DNA of 8,827 nucleotides from Candidatus Bathyarchaeota archaeon (GTDB taxonomy: Archaea; Thermoproteota; Bathyarchaeia; Bathyarchaeales; Bathyarchaeaceae), in assembly GCA_026014605.1 (NCBI GenBank), contig JAOZIC010000174.1, forward strand, positions 1-8,827, in the 5' to 3' direction. Below, in pieces: positions 5,819 through 8,827 of the stretch (the first letter of the stretch is position 1; every line of letters begins with the position of its first letter). Under the pieces are notes generated by a model. The model worked only from the letters and a program-made list of their open reading frames with translations. It was not told the DNA's origin and made no database searches. The position numbers and the translations under genes were made by a program.

Positions 5819-5831
5819 ATAACGGCGTTAT
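5819..5831. promoter_or_regulatory. Perfect palindrome, candidate operator in the HTH gene promoter
   Basis: ATAACGGCGTTAT is two 6-base arms (ATAACG/CGTTAT) around a single base. It sits between the minus-strand TATA box and the TTG start of the HTH gene, close to the expected transcription start. A dimeric regulator bound here would block initiation. Confidence 0.55.
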
Positions 5832-5833
5832 TG

Positions 5834-5842
5834 TTTATAAAT
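5834..5842 (-). promoter_or_regulatory. TATA box of the HTH-PUA operon
   Basis: The minus strand reads ATTTATAAAC, a near-consensus archaeal TATA element, about 35 bases before the TTG start. Transcription should begin around 5812, leaving a very short leader with GTGA as ribosome site. Confidence 0.65.
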
Positions 5843-5876
5843 GAAGCGCGAAACTTTGCACCGCTTTTGCGCCCAG

Positions 5877-5899
5877 CGTTTTTTAAAAACGTTTATAAT
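5877..5899 (+). promoter_or_regulatory. Promoter of the secreted-protein gene: inverted repeat abutting a TATA box
   Basis: GTTTATAAT at 5891-5899 is a strong TATA element. The expected start is near 5921, so the message would have a leader of about 9 bases or less before the ATG at 5930. Directly upstream, CGTTTTTTAAAAACG (5877-5891) is a 7-base inverted repeat around one base and occupies the TFB-recognition position. Confidence 0.6.
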
Positions 5900-5929
5900 C
5901 AAACATAAGTACAGCCCTTCTTAGCAAAA

Positions 5930-7057
5930 ATGAAACAACAATATTTTGTAGTTATTCCAGTTTCTTTGCTGCTTTTTTCCCTGTTTGTACCCGCTACCCT
6001 TTTCGAAGCAACCAAAACCACCGAAAAACCACTCGAACTCTTTGTTGGAGTCTCAATAGCCTACGCACACATTGAAGCAATCGAAAGCTTTGTCGACCAA
6101 GTCAGCAACTACACAAACCTGATTGTTCTTGGAAGCACTGGTATTACATATAATCCTGGACTGCTAAACGAAGCCTGCCAATACATCTACGACAGAGACT
6201 TCTCGTTTCTCATCTACACAGAGGTTGGCTGGTATATTCAAACACCGTGGCTTGAGTATGCCAAACAAACGTGGGGCGACAAGTTTCTTGGAGTATACGC
6301 TTTTGACGAAGTTGGCGGCAAACAATTAGACATGGCACATCCGTATGTAAGAGAAGCAGAAAACTACACAGACGCAAGCAACCAATATGTTACACAACTC
6401 AACGAGTCTTTGAATTATCTTACGCGCTATTACACTGACGAAGTAACTTACCCGTTGTTTACTTCAGACTATGCCCTTTACTGGTTTGACTACAAAGCAG
6501 GCTACGACACAGTTTTTGCAGAGTTCGGCTGGAACTACAGCAGACAACTAAACATCGCCCTTTGCAGAGGCGCAGCATCTGTTAACAACAAGGACTGGGG
6601 TGTTATCGTTACTTGGACATACAACGAGCCACCATACATCGAATCAGGGGAGCAACTCTACGAAGATTTGGTTTTAGCGTATGACAACGGCGCAAAATAC
6701 ATCCTGATTTTCGACTCAAACAAAGACTACACCGAAAGCATCCTACGAGATGAACACCTAGACGCGCTGCAACAGTTTTGGCAATATGCCCAAGAAAACC
6801 CAAGAACAACAAGCAGCGTAAGTGACCGAGTTGCGTATGTTCTTCCAGAAGGTTATGCGTACGGTTTTAGGGGACCTGCGGACAAAATCTGGGGACTATG
6901 GGAAGCTGACCCGCCATCGCTTGAAATTAGCGAAAACTTTGGCAGTTTACTACGAGAATATGGAACTAAACTGGACATAATCTACGACGACCAACTAACC
7001 CTAGACCTATACTACCGCAAATACATATTCTCCAACGGCACAATCTACGTGCCTTAA
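5930..7057 (+). CDS. Secreted or membrane-anchored protein, glycoside-hydrolase-like, uncharacterised
   Basis: The 375-residue protein starts with K3 and a hydrophobic segment at about 6-24 (VVIPVSLLLFSLFVPATLF), a signal peptide or N-terminal anchor; no lipobox Cys is visible. The body alternates predicted strands and acidic loops: LELFVGVSIAY, NLIVLGSTG, FSFLIYTEVGW, FLGVYAFDEVGG (119-130), WGVIVTWTYNEPPY and AKYILIFDS. This resembles a TIM-barrel glycosidase, with D126/E127 and E233 as possible catalytic acids. The end (DRVAYVLPEGYAYG, DKIWGLWEAD, LREYGTKLDIIYDD) looks like a conserved archaeal C-terminal module. Five N-glycosylation sequons (N60, N145, N158, N202, N369) fit an exported archaeal protein. 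The substrate cannot be deduced. It is divergent from the HTH operon and its TAA shares bases with the stop of the convergent Cys-cluster gene. The family assignment is inference; the reading frame is certain. Confidence 0.85.
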   Translation: MKQQYFVVIPVSLLLFSLFVPATLFEATKTTEKPLELFVGVSIAYAHIEAIESFVDQVSNYTNLIVLGSTGITYNPGLLNEACQYIYDRDFSFLIYTEVGWYIQTPWLEYAKQTWGDKFLGVYAFDEVGGKQLDMAHPYVREAENYTDASNQYVTQLNESLNYLTRYYTDEVTYPLFTSDYALYWFDYKAGYDTVFAEFGWNYSRQLNIALCRGAASVNNKDWGVIVTWTYNEPPYIESGEQLYEDLVLAYDNGAKYILIFDSNKDYTESILRDEHLDALQQFWQYAQENPRTTSSVSDRVAYVLPEGYAYGFRGPADKIWGLWEADPPSLEISENFGSLLREYGTKLDIIYDDQLTLDLYYRKYIFSNGTIYVP

Positions 7058-7587
7058 CCTGTTTTGTCTTTAAAATCCACTTTTTTAACGTCAACACGTC
7101 GGCTGTTAACATTGATTTTTGAAGTAGAATGAACCTGAGTGTCCCGCAAATCAGCGGCAACCTCAATGAATTCTGGCAAAATTCTGTACTTGAAATCGTC
7201 TGTTGGTGTCCCAAAAGTAAGCCCTGAACATGCCATGTCCACGTAGACATACAGGTCTTTGTTTTTGTAACGATACAACGCCTGCTCTGCCATACCATAC
7301 TTCGGAGTTGCAACGACTTTGAACGGCCAAATCTTACACGCCTTAGGTTTCTTGTACTGCAACCCACAAACACACGAACTGCCCAGCGGAGTTAGAAAAT
7401 AACAGGTATCGTCGCCCTTTTTTGCTATCTGCAACCTGTTACGTTGTGAATACCCTGCTTCAAAACCGTACGTTTTGACGATGTTCACATACTCGTCAAC
7501 CGACAACACAACCTTGTAGTCTTTGCAGCACATACCGCATTCGATGCAACTCCATGATTGAATATGTCGCCACGAAACAGGTTTCAT
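7054..7587 (-). CDS. YkgJ-family cysteine cluster protein (CxxCxxCC)
   Basis: This 177-residue cytoplasmic protein belongs to the YkgJ/UPF0153-type family that is predicted to chelate zinc or an iron-sulfur cluster. It has C14-x2-C17-x2-C20-C21 (WSCIECGMCC), then C62 in CYFL, C72 and C74 in SCVCGLQYKKPKACKIWPF, C84, and C120. The order CxxCxxCC ... C ... C..Y..KP..C..WPF is the family signature. The biochemical role is not known for most members; suggested roles include metal-dependent protein modification or assembly. The start is ATG at 7585-7587 with only a weak AGAG upstream. It is downstream of the methyltransferase gene on the same strand by 112 bases, so cotranscription is possible but unproven. 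Its TAA (7054-7056) and the TAA of the convergent secreted-protein gene (7055-7057) share the palindrome TTAA. After about residue 145 the tail is polar and basic. Confidence 0.9.
   Translation of the reverse strand: MKPVSWRHIQSWSCIECGMCCKDYKVVLSVDEYVNIVKTYGFEAGYSQRNRLQIAKKGDDTCYFLTPLGSSCVCGLQYKKPKACKIWPFKVVATPKYGMAEQALYRYKNKDLYVYVDMACSGLTFGTPTDDFKYRILPEFIEVAADLRDTQVHSTSKINVNSRRVDVKKVDFKDKTG
7081..7086 (+). terminator. Oligo-T terminator candidate for the secreted-protein gene
   Basis: T6 lies 23 bases after the TAA, preceded by a T4 tract at 7062-7065 and T3. It is inside the convergent Cys-cluster coding region, so transcription from the two genes overlaps there. Confidence 0.4.
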
Positions 7588-7655
7588 TGTTCTCTGCCCA
7601 TTAATACAAGTGTGTCTGATGTGCCATTATTCAAAAACAGTTGAATTTAACCGTG

Positions 7656-7671
7656 TTGATTTTCAAATCAA
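7656..7671. promoter_or_regulatory. Inverted repeat in the gap between methyltransferase and Cys-cluster genes
   Basis: TTGATTTTCAAATCAA has 7-base arms around TC. On the minus strand a TATA-like GGTTAAATT (about 7644-7652) follows directly, about 60 bases before the Cys-cluster ATG. It could be an operator for that gene, or chance in an AT-rich gap. A minus-strand T5 at 7637-7633 could terminate the methyltransferase transcript. Confidence 0.3.
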
Positions 7672-7699
7672 GTTTCAAGTGGTCGGGTGTAACCAACGG

Positions 7700-8173
7700 C
7701 TACCGTTTGTAGACATACAACGTGTGAGAAGGATAACCCAGTTTAGGGTTTTCACAGAAACTGGTTACTTTTTCCGGTTTCCAACCCAGAACCTCATAGT
7801 CATGAGAAACAATTCGGGTTCCTGGTTTGAGTTCTGCTTCCAGTTTTGGTTTGATTCTTTCGTTTGCGCTGGTCGTTAAATACAAAAACACAACATTAGC
7901 CTTGGAAAGGTCAACCTTGAAGATGTCTTCTTGGATAATCTCCGATTTGTCGTTTAATCCAAGCTCTTCGATGTTTGTTAATGCTTTTTTGGCTAGGTCG
8001 TCTCTTAATTCGATTCCAACAGAGGTTGCGCCAAAGTCCTTTGCTGCCATTATCACTGCGCGGCCATCGCCTGAACCTAAATCGTACAAAACTTCTCCGG
8101 GTTTAAGTCCAGACAAAATAAGCATCTGACGGACTACCGGCGTAGGCGAAGCAACAAAAGGTGCTAGAAACAA
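7700..8173 (-). CDS. Archaeal protein-lysine methyltransferase-like class I SAM methyltransferase (aKMT family)
   Basis: The 157-residue protein is a compact class I SAM-dependent methyltransferase. Motif I is YDLGSGDG (30-37), E55 in VGIE is the expected ribose-binding acid, and EDIF at 82-85 is the adenine-contact region. Its closest recalled relatives are Sulfolobus aKMT enzymes, which methylate lysines on many proteins including the chromatin protein Cren7. Shared blocks include the N-terminal SPTPVVRQML, IKPKLEAELKPGTRIVSHDYE (107 onward) and GWKPEKV. Length agrees with aKMT at about 160. The start is TTG at 8171-8173, supported by GAGGATGAT (8177-8185) three bases upstream; the ATG inside that string is out of frame and quickly stops, and no ATG or GTG lies in frame before an upstream TAA. 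Substrate specificity is not visible; methylation of a non-protein substrate remains possible. Confidence 0.88.
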   Translation of the reverse strand: MFLAPFVASPTPVVRQMLILSGLKPGEVLYDLGSGDGRAVIMAAKDFGATSVGIELRDDLAKKALTNIEELGLNDKSEIIQEDIFKVDLSKANVVFLYLTTSANERIKPKLEAELKPGTRIVSHDYEVLGWKPEKVTSFCENPKLGYPSHTLYVYKR

Positions 8174-8176
8174 TGT

Positions 8177-8185
8177 ATCATCCTC
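8177..8185 (-). promoter_or_regulatory. Ribosome binding site deciding the TTG start of the methyltransferase
   Basis: GAGGATGAT on the minus strand resembles the ideal GGAGGTGAT and ends three bases before the TTG (eight bases from the GAGG core). Confidence 0.6.
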
Positions 8186-8210
8186 TTGGCTCTTTTTAGA
8201 CCCTGGTTAC

Positions 8211-8217
8211 TTTTATG
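8211..8217 (-). promoter_or_regulatory. Candidate TATA box for the methyltransferase gene
   Basis: The minus strand reads CCATAAAAGT here. Transcription would start near 8189, just upstream of the ribosome site. The rest of the 8174-8336 gap holds the promoter of the divergent radical SAM gene and a tandem AAATTTTTT repeat (8236-8244 and 8246-8254). Confidence 0.5.
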
Positions 8218-8325
8218 GTTTTCGCGGTAAACATGAAATTTTTTCAAATTTTTTACGCAAAACACAGCATCGCTACCGACTATGTTAAATGAAACCTGCA
8301 TTAAACTATATTTTTGAACATCTTC

Positions 8326-8332
8326 GGGGGAG
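8326..8332 (+). promoter_or_regulatory. Ribosome binding site before the radical SAM gene
   Basis: GGGGGAG ends four bases before TTG 8337 and favours that start over the in-frame ATG at 8289-8291. TATGTTAAAT (8281-8290) or CTATATTT (8306-8313) could be the TATA element; only the former keeps this site in the transcript. Confidence 0.5.
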
Positions 8333-8336
8333 ACGA

Positions 8337-8827
8337 TTGTTCAACAAAACAACTGGCGGCTATAAAGTTGTTTTAACAGCTGACCGAACATTAATGAGCG
8401 AATACAGCGGAGGAATATTCCTTGGGTTCAGCGCCTGCGTACCAAAAGGGCTGATTCCTGATTGGCTCTATTTTTCGTTGTTTTGTCCTTCTGTTCCAGT
8501 AAACGCGGACGGTTCGGTAAACGTTGCACCTTGTGGTACACGAAAAATTCAAGCCGCACTGCTTAACCACGGCTTTAATCCAGACGACATTATCGTTGCT
8601 CATCCCGACCATCTGGACAAAGTTGTTGGCGCAAACACAAAAGTTCTAGGAATCACCGAAACTGACCCCTTAGGTATCGCACCCGCCACGTCAACGTTCA
8701 CTCAACTTTTTGAGGGCGAAGCCTATAACAACCTCAAGTTTAAGGAACTGCTCAGTAGTCCTGCTGTTAGAAAACATAAACCGAAAATAATTGTTGGCGG
8801 TCCCGGTGCTTGGCAGCTAGAAGATGG
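8337..8827 (+). CDS. Radical SAM protein with N-terminal B12-binding-like domain (5' part; truncated by window end)
   Basis: The open frame runs off the right edge, giving 163 residues of the N-terminus. It reads GGYKVVLTADRTLMSEY, then GFSACVPKGLIPDWLYFS, CGTRKIQAALLNHGF (66-80), IIVAHPDHLDKVV, VLGITETDPLG (103-113) and PKIIVGGPGAW (149-159). The pattern of a Rossmann-like sheet with a GFxxxD-IVVAHP strand, GITETDPLG and IVGGPGA is that of the B12-binding-type domain at the front of archaeal radical SAM proteins of the COG1032 kind. The CxxxCxxC cluster motif is expected downstream and is outside the window, so the radical SAM part is inference. I chose TTG 8337 because of the adjacent GGGGGAG; an in-frame ATG at 8289 would add 16 residues (MKPALNYIFEHLRGRR). 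Reaction and substrate are unknown. It is divergent from the methyltransferase gene. Confidence 0.78.
   Translation, partial: MFNKTTGGYKVVLTADRTLMSEYSGGIFLGFSACVPKGLIPDWLYFSLFCPSVPVNADGSVNVAPCGTRKIQAALLNHGFNPDDIIVAHPDHLDKVVGANTKVLGITETDPLGIAPATSTFTQLFEGEAYNNLKFKELLSSPAVRKHKPKIIVGGPGAWQLED

Noticed and set aside
5659..5908. Plus-strand open frames across the HTH gene start and divergent promoter
   Set aside because: They would overlay both TATA boxes and the palindrome and do not resemble a protein family.
7610..7879. Plus-strand 89-codon frame beside the methyltransferase gene
   Set aside because: It overlaps the methyltransferase 3' half antisense and shows no protein-like pattern.
8236..8254. 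Tandem AAATTTTTT repeat in the methyltransferase-radical SAM gap
   Set aside because: Only two short copies in an AT-rich promoter gap; no array or mobile element features.
8391..8612. Minus-strand 73-codon frame near the right end
   Set aside because: It is the shadow of the plus-strand radical SAM frame, whose motifs are clear.
1..8827. Search for CRISPR arrays, insertion sequences, integrase or att sites, toxin-antitoxin or defence genes
   Set aside because: No spaced direct repeats, terminal inverted repeats, transposase or nuclease-helicase motifs were seen; the gene content is core chromosomal, although a tRNA 3' end is present and could in principle be an att site.

Overview
The window is chromosomal DNA from an archaeon, most likely an FtsZ-bearing, mesophile-like member of the Thermoproteota (TACK) such as Bathyarchaeia. 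The archaeal call rests on sn-glycerol-1-phosphate dehydrogenase, a proteasome beta subunit next to the KH/beta-CASP nuclease aCPSF1/FttA, an archaeal SepF, an archaeal protein-lysine methyltransferase relative, TATA-type promoters and a tRNA with a BHB-spliced non-canonical intron. The Bathyarchaeia call is inference from overall gene style. Starts are often TTG or GTG.

Layout. 61-154: tRNA-Gly(UCC) with a 17-nt intron at position 29/30. 162-449 (-): small three-helix membrane protein. 606-1673 (-): egsA, first step of archaeal lipid backbone synthesis. 1674-1845: divergent promoter region. 1846-2478 and 2495-4411 (+): psmB and fttA, a tight two-gene operon joining proteolysis and factor-dependent transcription termination. 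4398-4721 (-): sepF, its tail overlapping fttA by 14 bp. 4889-5386 and 5410-5802 (-): operon of an HTH regulator with a Cys/His cluster, then a PUA-domain RNA-binding protein. 5803-5929: divergent promoter region with two inverted repeats. 5930-7057 (+): secreted protein with glycoside-hydrolase-like character. 7054-7587 (-): YkgJ-type Cys-cluster protein, sharing stop-codon bases with the previous gene. 7700-8173 (-): aKMT-like methyltransferase. 8337 to the end (+): 5' part of a B12-binding-type radical SAM protein, absent from a simple stop-bounded ORF listing because it runs off the window.

Most of the window is information-processing and housekeeping genes. I see no CRISPR array, insertion sequence, phage gene, toxin-antitoxin pair or defence cassette. 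The features most worth a second look are the tRNA intron at an unusual site with a complete splicing motif, a SepF with no room for a membrane-targeting helix, the HTH/Cys regulator with a perfect palindrome in its own promoter, and the uncharacterised secreted protein divergent from it.
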